A DNA stretch of 64,000 bases, taken from Nannochloris sp. 'desiccata'. Its lineage: Eukaryota; Chlorophyta; Trebouxiophyceae; Chlorellales; Chlorellaceae. Shown piece by piece: positions 22,799 through 36,007 of the stretch. Below the pieces are notes generated by a model. The model was not told the DNA's origin, did not search any database, and saw nothing but the letters and a program-made list of their open reading frames with translations. The position numbers were made by a program, and so were the translations under genes. Numbering within the stretch: the stretch's first letter is position 1; the number at the start of each line of letters is the position of its first letter. The stretch spans positions 806,001-870,000 of the forward strand of contig JAGTXX020000015.1 in assembly GCA_019044685.2 (NCBI GenBank). Reading direction: 5' to 3'.

Positions 22799-25700
22799 TG
22801 CTATTTTTTATTTTTATTTTTTATCTTTATGTTCTCAAAATCGAATAATGACTCTTCTGATACTTTACTAATTTCCATTATCTTCCTCCTTTTTTCCTTC
22901 ACTATCTAACTGCAGGTTGATTGTACGCTACCTGAAGAGTCTCCTTACCGTCAAGCATGCGGCCTTCGCCCCGGCAGCGATGCTTCTCTCATCTCCCTTA
23001 CCTTTGCTTCGCACCCAAAATCACACAAAGATGCTCGTGTACCACCTGGATTTGAGTTTTATACTCTGCAAGCCAAATTAAATGAGCTTCAATTGGTGTT
23101 TTTGTATCGATTCCTCCAAGAAAATTTGTTGTATATTACTACAATGCTGGCCATGCGCCCTCCCCCGCTGGTGTCTAGTACAAGTATTAGTACCGTTCCA
23201 GTACCAGGAGAAGGTGAAACTACAGGAGGAGAGGTGTCTTTGATAAGTCCGTCTACTTCACAGCAAATGCAAAGAACGCCTTCTCACCGAACGAAGCAGC
23301 AGCAAGAGCCAGCAGCAGCGGCACAGCCTGAACAACAACAACTGCTGCCTTTTATTCTTGCGATGGATGTAGAGATGTGTGCTCCTGTTATTTCTATGCC
23401 TCGTTCCTCAAGTAGTGGAGATGCGATTGAAGTTGATCTAGGTGTCCTCAGACTCATTACAACAATCAGCGGGGGTGGTAAGGATTGTAAAAATTCTCTG
23501 GTACCCCCTGCGTCTTCTTTACTTGAAAAAGCAGAATTAACCTTCTCCGGGGTTGGTCTTAGCGTAGTACAAGCTGGACATAGAGGTCACAGTGTGGTCA
23601 AAAACCCTGAACAAGGATGGAAGCTTGGGTGGAAGAGACCGTTGATTCCATTAGAGAGAGGCGATGTCCCGTATGTGAGTTGATTTTTTTCTTTTCTTTT
23701 TCTTTATTTTTGTTGTCTAGTGGCTAGTTCTTTCTACTTATTTTGCTCGTTATTCACATTCTTCTTTTGCTTCAAAATTTCTAATACTAATTACCGTACC
23801 GTGTTGTCCACACAGTTTGATTTCTTCCTTGATGTCCCTTTTATCAAAGCATCCATTACCGATGCTGAGTATCTCTTGATGACATCAGTGGCAGTGGACA
23901 ACGTCAATGAAGAGCCTACATTCCCAGTTGGTGCACAGTGGATTGCTGAACAGTGCAAGGTATCTCCTGCTTCTGCTGCTGGTGGTGAAGAATCAGGGCT
24001 CGTGGATCAATTGCAACATAAACTGGGTGGTGAAACGCCTCCACAGAGTCCAAGAAAACAACTAGTGCGCACGTTAACCCCTTCTGCTGATTCTGAGTCC
24101 ATACCTCTTGCACATTTTGAAGATAAAAATCAGGTAGTAAATAACAGAATTCGTATTAGAACTGTCATCTCTCTCGGTGAAGTTGAACTTGAGCTGCGCC
24201 AAAGTGTTGAAGGCCTTCCCGAGCCACTCCCTCTCGCTCGTTTTGGCGTTGCTAACCTCTACGTTCTCTATCAAAACACCGAATCTGGTGCGATGCATGT
24301 AGAAACGTGTATTCCAAAGGTAGAGGCGCAAGATTTACGCCCTGAAATCCCTCCTGAACAGAGTTTAGCGATTTCCAGTGGCCACAAAGCTTCATTTTTA
24401 ATGCTACAATGGGATGCCTCACCTGGAATGGTTTCTCAAAGTCTTGGAATTATCTTACAAAAGCCACTTTTTGTCGCTGAGTTGAGTTTCCTACTAAGCG
24501 TGACTCGATTTGTTCTCCCCACGTTTTCGTTTGTGAAGTCAACTCCCATTCCTTTTGCCACGTATGATATCTTATTAAAAAATAAAGAAAGTTTTGTGGC
24601 GACTGATGATGCATGGTTATCCCCTGCCTCGAGGTTATGTGCCGATTCACCTGGTGTATTATACTGTGAATATGACGGTACGGGAATACATTCTCTTGTA
24701 CTGCCTTCAAGAGATCATTTAGATGAGCTGTTGCCATTGATTTTGATTGGACCGGGATGCACGCTGCGCTTGAAAAATCTGACCCTGGTCAATGCTGACT
24801 CCCTTGCTGCGTGTTTACAGCTGGCACCTGGTGCTAGATTACTAGCACAGCCAAGTGATGGGGTGAAATTAGTGGATTGGAAAGCGGGGTATAGCTTTAA
24901 AGGAGCTCATGGACCAGTGAGGCCTCAGCATGATATAACGAGCCATGGTACCTCTGGTACCTCTGCTGCTGGTGGTGGTGGTGGTGGTGGTATTTCTACT
25001 GAACAAGCAAGCGGAAGCTTGTCAGATCCTCCTGGATCTGCTGCTACAACACCCCTCGATCGGTCTATTAAGATTTCCGTTAATGCCGTAGGTGTAGGAT
25101 TACAATTAATGCAAATTGATCAAGAACGGCAAAATGGCGGCGGTGGCGGCGGTGGAGCTTCAGTGAGTCGTTCCGCCAGTGTTAGTTTAGAGGTAGCTGT
25201 TCCTGGTGGCAGTGGTGGTAATATCAGTCGTACTGGTAGCCAGCATCATTCTGCCTCAGATTTATTCGCTTCTTCTAGTGACCATGGAATTCGCCGTACA
25301 CCGTCAATTGCATCTGCAATTAATCGTAATCAACAGCACTCCCAACAGCAGCAACCGAGATCGATTCGTTTACTAACTGCGACCATGGACATTGATGCTG
25401 AGTATGAAAGCTCAGGCCTTATGCAGAAAGGCCATGTGGAGATTCAAGGTTTGCGTGCTGAGACCAGAACTATTGCCAACGCTGACAAAATTTTACAAGA
25501 CGTTGCAGCCACAGATTTGGTCAAACATAAAAAAGTGCGCGGAAAGAAAGAATCAGTGGTATTACAACCATGCAGACTTGTATTTACCTTTGATCTTCGG
25601 TCTGAGGTAGCTCCTGGAGCTGAAACACCGCAAATTGTACGTACTAATGTCGATCTTAAAGCATCTGATTTGAAATTGACCGTCTCCCCCATCATCGCTG

Positions 25701-28700
25701 AGCTGGCAACTTCTTTGGGCGCTGGCGCCTTGGAACCTCTCATGCAACCTGGTCCAAGCGTTCCATTACGCGCTGTACGACAATTTGAACGGGTGTGGAG
25801 TATAGATCCAGATGCCACGTGGCAAAAAGATTCTGAACTCGCTGTCAGTTTAGCAGTCACTGGTGCAAGCGGGGGTGTCACTATTTGGCGACCAGAAACA
25901 ACGACTGGTTACGGTATTACTGGCCACGTGATTACCGCTGGAGATACAAATCCGTCTTTTGAAGTGATGACTGTTGCTGTAAATAGTGGGCTTGTTGCGT
26001 ATCCTGCTAGTTTTAAGGAAGTGTGGAGTGGAGGAGGTGCGACGGTATGGCGCCCAGTACCTCCAGAGGGCTATGTGTCTGTTGGTGACGTGGCAACGTG
26101 TGGAGAAAATAGTACACCACCTGAATTGTCGGAAGTACTGTGTTTACATCACTCTACACTGGTAGAAGTGCCAGTGGGTGAGTGTTTGCCTTTACCAGCC
26201 GTGTCTGCTTCTGCGCCCGCTGCAGCAGCAAGAGCGACTGCGTCTTTGGCCCCTGTAGATTTCTGGTGCGTTGATAATACTATGGGTACGTTTATAGCTA
26301 CGACTACGAGTGGTTCTGAGTCTTCTAGAGGGGTAGAAAGTGTTCAAGGTAGAGATTTGAGAAGTCCCTCAGGGTTGACTCCTGCTGCTTTGGTTGCTCA
26401 AGGAGCTGCAATAGCAGTTACGGATTTGGGCCCTGTTTCTGATACTGCTATTAAAACGAGTGATACTATGAATGAAGTCAAGTCTACGTCCCAAGAGACA
26501 GAGGCCCATCTCTTAAAGCATTCTCAACAAAAGAGACAAAAGCAAACAATGATTTCAAAACTGAAACTTACCTCCTCTCTTAGAGAATTATTTGACGTAT
26601 TCCAAGCGTCTCGTCGTCAAAAACGCACTGAAGAAGTCCGTCGCACGCTTACTCCTGCCGTAGTAGATTTCCGTCGCGTGTGGAGCGATCAGGGTGCGTA
26701 TTCTGAAGGAGAAGGGGTTACTTTTTGGCGCCCTGTAGCACCTCCTGGCTACGCTGCCTTAGGCGATTGCGTTGTTCGTGGTTTCCATCCTCCTTCCTCA
26801 TGCCTTGTTATTCGTGAAGAATACTCTGGGGATGCTTCGAAGGGTGGGAGATTGCCTCTTATCAAAGCTCCTCGTGATTATGAGCTAGTTTGGAGTGATG
26901 GGACCCAAAAAGAAGATTTGCGTTTATGTTTCTGGAAGCCTATTCCACACGAAGGCTACGTTGCTATGGGCTGTGTTGCGTCTATAGGTATGATGCCACC
27001 TCGTAAAGGTATTAAATGTGTCCGAAAAGATGCAGCGGTGCGTGGTACAGTGCCTCGAATGCCTATTTGGGCTGTGCGCGCGTCTGAAAAAAGTATCCCT
27101 CCGTTTAGTTTATGGTCTGTAGATGAGACTCTGGGGACGTTTGTAGTAGACCCTACTGATTCTTACAACACTAACAATTTGCTAGAGAAATGGAAGCTGA
27201 AAGTAACTGATGAAGCAGCCAGCTCAATCTCTGAAGAGGAGGCCACTGCTGCTGCTGTCGCGGCACAGCAGGCAGGTCATGGTGTTGATGTAATTGTCAA
27301 TACTGGCTGTATTTCTGTGCTTTTGTTGGATGCACTTCAAGTTCCTGTAGTAGAGATTGAGACTGCGAGTCTTGAAGCAGGTGTGCATGGGCCCAGCAGG
27401 CAAGTCGTGCAAGCGTATCTTGGATTGAGACCTGGTATAACTGCCTTCAATGGATCTTTGAAGCACTGGGAACCTGTTGTAGAGCCGGTTGATATTATAT
27501 TCAAATGTGATGCCAACCTGGGACGCAAAGTAAGTCGCTGCAAATCTATTCTGAAACTGTTGTTGAATTTTTAATTGATTGTTTGCGGGTCGTATCTGAT
27601 TTCTGCTTTAATCTTATTATTATCCCTTGCAGATTGCTAATGGTATTGAGCCTGGAATCCATATCGCCGTCAAATCTTCCGCTGAAATGGTCTATACCAC
27701 CTTTGCTACCTCTCACGCTGTCACCATTCTCGCTGCAATGGACCAGTGGAAGGCCTTGCAAGAAGGGAAAGCTCAAACTTTGAATCAAATTCATGGAATT
27801 TTCAGTGTTGCTGGAGATTCTGCATCATTGCCTACAACTGTAGTAAACAAATTGGGCATAGATGCTGCTTTGGAACTCGATTATGGCGATAGAATGTGAG
27901 AAATTTTTTGCCCCTCGAACACGAGGCCGTGAGCTTTCTTATATTTTTGCTTCCTTTCTCTTCTTCGCCACTTTCTCATTTCTCTTTTCTTCTTCTTCTT
28001 CAATTTACAGGGGTTTGGCAAAGCTTCCAGCAGGGGAAGCTTCTCCAGTCTTGCGTCCTTTACCTCAATTCCCGCGTAGACGAGATTCTGCTCTGCTACC
28101 CCGAGAATCACTTCCACACGATCTTCTTCTTATAGATATTGATACAGCTGCTATTTCTGCGGAAAATGAGGGTCCTGGTAGTAGTGCTGATAATTTACTA
28201 GGTTTGGATGTCTATTGTCTTGCTCGGTTAGAAGGGCTTGGTGTGGATGGCAGCTCACCTCCAAATTTTGGCCTGGTTGGTGGACCTCGCACCAGAGCTC
28301 TTGCTTTTACGCAAACAACTTTAGAAGAAACTTCTTGTTCGGTGCATTGGTCTGAACGCTTGGTGCTTTTATTACCTTCGAGACCTTCTCCTGCTCATAC
28401 GTTGGTCTTAGAACTGCGAAGTGCTAAAGGAGGAGGCAGTTTACTTGGCTCTGCTAAAATTGAAATTCCAGCAGGAGAGCTTGTAGAGCGTGAAGCGCAC
28501 GAGCTTTATATTCCTATATACTCCTCTTCTTCGTCGTCGTCGGGGTCTCAAACCCAGCAGATCATGCTGTGCATGCTGCGTGGCACGTATATGCTACAGC
28601 ACCCTTGGAAATCTCGCCCTGAACCTACTACAACCACCAGTCTTTCTGGAGATGCCTCTTCGGGTTCTCCGTCAGATCAATGGGACACTCTTGAAACAAC

Positions 28701-31700
28701 TGTCGGCCAACGTGCCCTCTCTATCGCCACAAAACCTGGTCTTTGGGCAGTCGTGCCAACAACAGGGCAAGCTCGCGCTTTGGTTGGAGACATCGTTCGC
28801 AACGTTGCCAAAAAACAGCACCATTCTTCCAAACACAAGCATTCTGCTGCCGATGCAACCACCTCTTCTTTAGAACAGGTTGGCTATTCGATTCCTATAC
28901 GTGTTGATGACCAAGATGTAGTTATAGAAGGTAAACTCCATCGTGGTGAATTTACAGAGCTGTTGCGCGCTTTATGCCAAGTTGTCAACTCGACTGCCTT
29001 TACCTTGGAAGCATGTTTAATCGTATTAGAAGATGGTGATTGGACTGATGCCGTGCCTCTTGATGCCCCAGCGACACGGGTGAAATCCAGAACGATTTTG
29101 GGTAGAGCTGGACCTGGGGAGACTTTGCCATTGCCTCTAGAATGGAATTTACCTGGACGACAACTCCTCATTCGTCCTGTTGTTGCGTTATCTTCATTCT
29201 CGACGACACCTTCTCGCTCGTCTTCGGCAATGGCTGAAGAACCGAGGAGTGAGGCGGTTGGTAGCGAAACTGGTGGAGAAGAATCAGAGTCGGTGTTTGA
29301 TGCATTGCAAGATATCCCTGCTGTGCATGATTGGAGTGTGGGTGCCTCTGGAGGGTATCATACGCTCCAATTAGATACCTTAGACGAAGGCATCACGCGG
29401 TTAGTCTCTTGTGCCCCTCTCCCAACACCAGCAGTGGCGATTGAAGAAGCTAGCGGTGGCGGTAATGGAGAAGTGAAGGGTGAACAGGATGGAGGACGCC
29501 CTTCTTTATCTATGAATACCCAAGGTGCTGCTGCCACTTCAGCCCCTACTGCAGCTTCTTCTCTTTGGTTTAGCATCACTATCGAAACTGAAATTCTGGG
29601 CGCTGCCGGAAAAAGAGGAGACCCTTTTATAGACTGGCGGATTGTTATCGCCCCTCCAATAACAATAGCAAATCAGTTACCTTTACCGGGAAGTTTAATT
29701 GTCTGGGAGCACGTCCCAGGTTCCGGTAAAGCGGAAGCTGTGGCGAAGCTGTCTGAACGAGTACCTAGTGGCGGTCAAGTTGCGATACATACAGCAGATG
29801 TACGAAAGACTGTGTCCTTTACGTTATACCCTGAAGGGTACGATTGGGCAGATGCGAGTCCTGCGATACTTTCTACCGGATTCGTACGGCAGGTACGACC
29901 ACCACCCGATAGATTTAGGTTGGTACGGCCCGGGTCGCGGTTGCCAGTTGAAGTATTCTTACAACGTGATTATCAATTAGGGCCCTGGGTCATGCTTTCT
30001 CAGGAAGCTATTGACCCTGGAGCTGTCGTCGCACGTGGAGTTCCTTTGGCTGTGACGTTGTTAGCACCACTGTGGGTGGTGAATGCCACAGGGCTGGCTA
30101 TTGATGCAGCAGTGGTGCCTGTTGCGCCACCGCCTCAACAACCATCAAAAATAAAGGAGAAGCTAAGTCGCACTAGTGCTGCAAATGCGTTGGCATCTGC
30201 GGCAGATCCAGCAGCAGGAGGATCTCAGTTGGCAGTGTCGCGTGTATTACGTACTTCCAATGCACCTATACCGGGTATGCCACCTCCGCAAGATCCTGCT
30301 GGGCGGCGTACTATTGCCCCTGTCTCTATGGAATTACTTTCTTTCCCGCTTCCTAGCTTTGCCGGTGGAAGCGGCAGTAGCTCTTCTTCTTCTGCTGCTG
30401 CAGATCCGAGGAAAAGACAGCATTATGGAGTCCGTCTTCGTGTTGCTGGATCTGGCTGGACGCAGCCATTAACTATCGATGCTGTTGATACCACAGGCAG
30501 CGGAACTGGTTCAGTAGACACATTACAAAATGCGCAACCAGTCCTTATCCAAGCAGAAGCTCGAGAGTACGGCGTTGTCTACGAAGTTACCGCTCGCTTG
30601 GAAATCACTCCGTACAGAAACTCTCAAGTTCTTCGGTTAGAACCACACGTAGTAATCACAAACCGTACTGCTGTACCGCTTCAAATACTTCAATGTCGCC
30701 CAACAGTGAAATCTCCTGTCGCTACGACTGCCTTTTCCCATCATCCAGGAGCTGTGGTCATCCCTGAAGGAGGTGTCAGCGTCCTTACTGGTTCTGCACG
30801 GGGTGTAAATGCCTTGCCTGTAGCTGGGGCGCCGGGAGGTGTTGGTGGGGCACCGGCACTCGTCAGACCAATGTTGCGGTCGGTGAGCGGGAGAAGCTCA
30901 GTCAGGGAAGAAAGTATCTGGAAAGAAAGTGATGATGAATCAGACGTTGTTGATGTAGATAGTCGTGGTATTAGGGGTGCTAGGGGTAGTTCTACTATGA
31001 GTGGAAAACAAGCATGGCGTGGTGTCGCAAGCATGATGCCTGCTGCTGCGCTGGTACAGCTGCCCGCCGCAGCGCAGCGTGCATCTCAAGAAGCTGGTGC
31101 TATATTAGATTTACCTGCTGGTACAACTGCAGTACCATTGCATTTAGTACAAGGGATGTATAGTAAACATGTGTTGTGTTTTAGGTATGGGCATAGTGAT
31201 GTTGTAGCTGGTGGAGTGGAACGTGAGACGACTGCTGCTTCTAGTGATGCTCATGGAAATCTGTTTTGGAGTCGCCCTTTCTCTATTTTACATGATAAAG
31301 AAGATGAAGAATGTATTTCAATACCTGTAGCTGCTATTGGTGGCAGTCCTTCTGCGTTTTCTGAAGGAAATTTGGCGGTCTCCAGCTCTGGAGGCTCACC
31401 GGGGGTTGGTGCAGGTGCAGGTGTGGCGTTGCTTCGTTTATCTGTTCATTCCCGCGGCCCAGGAACGTTGCATGTGGTTCTGGAAAGCGTGAACAGTGAT
31501 CCTCCGTTCTTGTTAGAGAATAGAACACCCTATCCACTGCATTATCGACAGGTAACAAAGAACCATTTCTTACTTTTTTTTTTTTTTTCATCTCTTACTA
31601 AAATATAAATTATGTATCTTTTATTTCCACCCCCTTGCTTTTGCTAATCTCTCTCCTCCGGATTTTTCTCTCTGTACAGGCCCATATTCCATCTGCACCA

Positions 31701-34700
31701 TTCCATACTCTCCCACCCTTATCTGCCGCTGGCTATACGTGGGAATATTCCATCAAAGAAGGCTCTTCAGAAATTGAAATACAAGAAGGCCTGGGAATTG
31801 GTGCTTCAATTCTCTACCAGTTGGAAACAGCAGAAGGCCGTGCTAAACCATTACCTCTTTCTGCATCGCCACATCAATGCACTGTACGTGTTGGGTTTGC
31901 TGAAGCGGTGTCTACAGACGTGACGGGGGTGGTTGCAATCGGGGGAGATGCTGCAGGTGGGGCACTCGGTCGTGGAGGTATTGATAAAGTTTTACAAATC
32001 GCGCCCGGGAAGGACCCCATAATGCTTGCGGGGTTGAAAGGAATTGCAATACCACCCCCAGAAGTCCTTACTACAGTTGAAATACCTGGTTTAGAGGTGT
32101 CTATTGTAGATAGCTTACCGCAAGAAGTACTTTTGCTGACGGTCTCGGAATTGAGAATTCAGGTCGCGAGTGGTTTGACCCCGGTAGGTCCCTTTAAATC
32201 AGTGAAATGTTCACTTAAACATTTACAAGCTGATAATCAATTACCTGGGAGTAGATACCCAGTAACAATTAGCGCAGCACGCACAGCACGGCGTGCTTTG
32301 CCAATGTTGAATTTCATGGCGGTATCGCAAGTAGCAGGTGCACGTGGTCGTACTTTCTACCCTTTTATTGGCGCAATGTGTCCGGAAAATGTACAAGTGG
32401 CAATCAGTGAACCTTTGGTGTGGAGATTTGCTTCAATTGCACAACAACTCGCTCAAGCGAGCTCTAGCAGCGGTGTTCGTGCGGGTGACAGCAAGGACGG
32501 TGGAAATGGTGATCCGAATAATACCTCTCCCGGTTCTTCTTCTTCCGCAGCAGCTGATTTGCCTCTCCGTATCCGCCATCTCAATATCTCCAACATCGGT
32601 CTCAACGTCAGTTTCCAAGGAGACCCTCTCACCCGTCCCCGACATTTGGCAGGTGGTATGGTCGCGCTCGTTATTGATCTCGCCAATTTCCAGGCAGCTC
32701 CGATTGTGATCCATGGGTTTGACCGAGTCGAAATCCGTACTATGCGATCTACGTTTGTAAACTACCTTTATCAATGGTTTTCTACAGAGTTGTTTGGTAT
32801 CGCAATCTCTCTAGTAAGAAATTTTGGTGTTATTGGGGGTGCTTCAAAAGTGTTGAGCATGCTGTCTGCTGGAGTAGCAAAATTAACTGGAGACCAAAAA
32901 GGAGCTCTTGCGAGGGGTGGTAGTGGCAGTGGTGGTGGAGTTGCCAGTGGTGCTCCTTCCTCGGGCACAGCAGGCGCAGCAGCAGGCGCATCTTCGTCTT
33001 CTTCGACAATGAAAGCTGGTTCTTCCCGTGTTGTATCCTCCCAGCCTTCCGAGAAACGTTCCATCGCTGACGTCAGTGATGGCCTTTTAGAAGGCGCCGG
33101 CGCCTTTGGTTCCAGTATTCTCCGAGGCTTCCGAGGCATTGTAGAAAAGCCATTGCAAGGCGCGAAACAATCTGGAGTTGAAGGAGCTATGAAAGGTATC
33201 GCAAAGGGGCTGGTAGGGATCGTTTCAAACCCTGTCAGCGGTGCGTTAGACGCTCTTAGTGCCACAGCAGAAGGGGTGGATGCAGCACTGAGTAGTAAAA
33301 ATCGAGAAAATATGTTGGTGATGGGAAGAAAGCGTTTACCACGTGTTGTTGGTGGCGATGGAAAGTTGACGCCTATGATTCGTGATGGATCTGATAGAGA
33401 AGCTGTTATTGAACAATTGGGTAGCGCGCTGTTAAGAGCTACGTTGCTTTCAAATCCACAGGCAGCTGCTGATACATCAAGTCTTGGTAGTGGTGCTGGT
33501 GGAAAACGGCCTGCATATGGTGTAGGCAGTAGTAGCTCTATTTTAGAAGCGTATGAAGAGCATTTCGTGCTTCCGAACGACGCTGTCGCGTTATTAACAA
33601 ACCGCAGCTTACTTTTAGTCGCAGCCCCTGGCTTCGCTCAGCTTAATGGCGCTGCGGAAATTGGCGCTGTTTCTGCTGCAGAAGTCAGTGCTGGTGAAGT
33701 GTTATGGGTTGTTCGTTGGGAAGATGTCCTTGCTCTAGAACTGCGGTGGAGTAATAATCCTGGCAGTACAGCTACTTCTGGACGCTATCCAGATCGTGTT
33801 GTTGTCCACAGGAGAGGCACCCCAGGAGTAGTTGAACCAACTCCTTTGGCCCGCTTGCTCGTCTGTTATCCAGAAACTCCCCAAGCTTCTCAAGTGAAAT
33901 TAGTAGCTCAAAAAGTATTGAGAAGGTACTATCAAGATCCTGTACGACAGGATGCACAATGGGCAGAGCGCCATGCTGCTCGTGCTGCGCTCCCTGCTGA
34001 CCAACCCCCAGATCAGTTACCACTTACTTTACCAAGCTTGGATTTTGTACCTACCTGGCATACAAACCCAAACCGTGTTCCTGTGGTGTATTTCTGGAAA
34101 CCCATAGCTCCTCCTGGGTACCACCCTGCAGGTGATGTTGCGACCCTGGGAGATGAGCCACCGCTCCACCCTGTGCCGTGTTTCAGAGACGACAACACCC
34201 TGAGAATGGCTGTGAAAGCAGCTGCTTCGGGTCTTGAGAGTAGTTTTGGAGTTACTATTGAAGAATTCGATGAACTCGATAACATTATCAAAAAAGGTAG
34301 TGAAAGTGGTAGAAACAAAATTCTCGTTGGTGACGCTGGGAAAGAGAAAAGTAAAAATCGCAGTGGCAGTTCCAACGTTCAGCAAGCACTTCCTCCGACG
34401 GTGCCTCCGTTGGAATATACCTTAATATGGCGTTACAACGGTGAACGGTCTGTGAGTATGTGGATGCCAGTTGCACCACCAGGCTATGCTGCGATGGGTG
34501 CTGTGGTGGTTGGAGGACCCAGCGTGCCCAGCGTGGATGAGTATTTATGCGTTAGAACAGATCTTACACAGTCTGCGAGGGTGTTTGATTCGCCTATTTG
34601 GGCATATGATCCAATACCAGGCCCAGCAAATCACCCAATAACACCACCATTACAAGGAAGTGGTAGTCAGCAACCTCTGCCACTCCAACAAGGGTACCAA

Positions 34701-34853
34701 CCAGAGGCTTGGAAAGTGGCTATCTGGCCTGTAGACAGTCGTTTAGGTACGTTTATAGTAGTAAGAGCGTTGAATAAACCTCCTAGTGAAGTTGCACGGT
34801 CAGTTATAGAAGTGGAGTTGAAAGAAATGGCGAAGGAAGGCCAACATCATTAA
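17565..34853 (+). CDS. VPS13: VPS13-family bridge-like lipid-transfer protein, about 5,420 residues
   Basis: Tube-shaped lipid conduit at membrane contact sites. Eight exons: 17565-17644, 17770-19859, 19965-22612, 22916-23674, 23816-27529, 27633-27895, 28011-31551 and 31680-34853. They sum to 16,269 bp with all phases agreeing. The N-terminal chorein domain is clear: MFEAQVAYYLNKYLGKYVED, then LPITVKAGLLGSLTLKVPWSSLG. A PH-like domain lies at about 1036-1110 (WSGIGRATATWCPRHAVLYQ). A first VPS62/DUF946-like array at about 2515-2965 shows repeated W-x-P-x-x-P-x-GY motifs (TVWRPVPPEGYVSVGDV, TFWRPVAPPGYAALGDC, CFWKPIPHEGYVAMG). A C2-like segment lies at about 3245-3330, a VAB/SHR-BD-like region at about 3730-4370, and the C-terminal VPS13 domain at about 4700-4905 (GFRGIVEKPLQGAKQSGVEG). 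A second VPS62-like pair ends the protein (about 5150-5395). Plants are known to combine PH, C2 and VPS62 elements in VPS13. Confidence 0.93.
19860..19964 (+). other. VPS13 intron 2, 105 bp, in frame and stop-free
   Basis: GTAAGA donor and TTTTACTAG acceptor. The length is 35 codons and contains no stop, so retention would add a Phe/Tyr/Leu-rich hydrophobic stretch. T-rich composition and good splice signals favour splicing. Confidence 0.7.
22681..22799 (+). repeat. (TTTC)n microsatellite in VPS13 intron 3
   Basis: About 30 near-perfect TTTC units interrupted by a few TTGC units, inside intron 22613-22915 (303 bp). The tract is pyrimidine-only on the coding strand and precedes the acceptor by about 115 bp. 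Open frames reading it as poly-Phe/Leu/Ser are not genes. Confidence 0.95.
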
Positions 34854-35055
34854 AATTAAAGAAAGAAAGAAAAATAGAATTTTTTTAACAAGTTGTTGAT
34901 TATCTGCTTAGATTGTTTTTGTTCTGTACATCTACTTCTACATATTCTGTTTATACAACAATATTCTCTATTTCATGCATTATCTACAAAACGTTTGTAA
35001 ATCATAGCTGATCAAATAAACACATTTAAGGCGCAAGAAAAGCTCACCCTTAATT

Positions 35056-35872
35056 TCAACCGCTGCCACCAGTTGCTTTCTCCAGGCGCTTCTCGACATC
35101 AGCCCAGTTGACCACCTTCCAAATTTCCTTTAAATAATCAGGACGTGCGTTTTTATACTGTAAATAGTACGCATGCTCCCATACATCTACACCCAGGATA
35201 GGAATCAATCCTGAAGAAGTTGGCTCGAGAGGGTCTTGATTTGCTGTTGTAGTAATAACCAGCTTGTCAACTTCTGTATTATAAGCTAGCCATCCCCACC
35301 CTGACCCTTGGACGGCAGCAGTCGCGGCGTTGAAACGGGAAATAAGGTCATCAAGGGAGCCGAAATCGTTTTTTATAGCATTTTCGAGAGTAGAATGCGC
35401 ACGAGGAGGCTCAAAATCTTTTGGAGGAATCAGCATTTCCCAAAACATCGAGTGGTTGATATGGCCTGCAAAGTTTAATTTTGTTTTATTACAGTGGGGA
35501 AATAACAGAGTGGCTTTAATCTTCTAGAAATTAGCAACATACACGAAGCAATGTATAGCAGTGCTTACCTCCTCCATTGAACTTGATAGCAGGTTGCAAA
35601 CTGATAATGGTTTTCAAGTCGTTTTTATTGGCAGCGTCATCGGCCTTTTCAAGCGCTGCATTTAAGCCATTCACGTAGGCTTGGTGATGTTTTTTGTGGT
35701 GTAATTCCATGATCTCTGGGATAATAACGGGACTCAAGGCGTCGTAATCGTAAGGGAGGTCAGGAAGTGTAGCTGTGGAAATGGCCCTGGTGCTGGCGCT
35801 GCAAAATTTTGAATTTTTTAACCAGCCACCCAATGCTGCCTTAGATCCCTTGTTTGCCACTTGCAAGGCCAT
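35056..35872 (-). CDS. SOD2: Manganese superoxide dismutase, mitochondrial
   Basis: Converts superoxide to hydrogen peroxide and oxygen. Two exons: 35872-35569 and 35465-35056, with intron 35568-35466 (103 bp, GTAAGC...TTTGCAG, phase 1); 237 residues. The N-terminus ([20 protein letters not shown] to about 38) is a mitochondrial-type presequence; the mature part starts [15 protein letters not shown]. Metal ligands are visible: His in [16 protein letters not shown], His in GHINHSMFW, and Asp and His in [26 protein letters not shown] and the tail [18 protein letters not shown] are typical. Residues around GHINHSMFW and QDPLEP favour Mn over Fe SOD. The next gene on the same strand starts 136 bp away. 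Confidence 0.93.
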
Positions 35873-36007
35873 AATAAAGACCTTTTATTTATTAATGTGT
35901 TTTACAATGCCAGAAACAGTTGGCGTATGCATGTTTATTCGGCTCCAAGGCCAGAACAGAGAAGCTGGAAAGTCGAGGGATGCAAAAAAAAATGTTTCGA
36001 TATTTCG

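Noticed and set aside
22651..22909. Three overlapping open frames of Phe/Leu/Ser
   Set aside because: They are the three forward readings of a TTTC repeat inside an intron.
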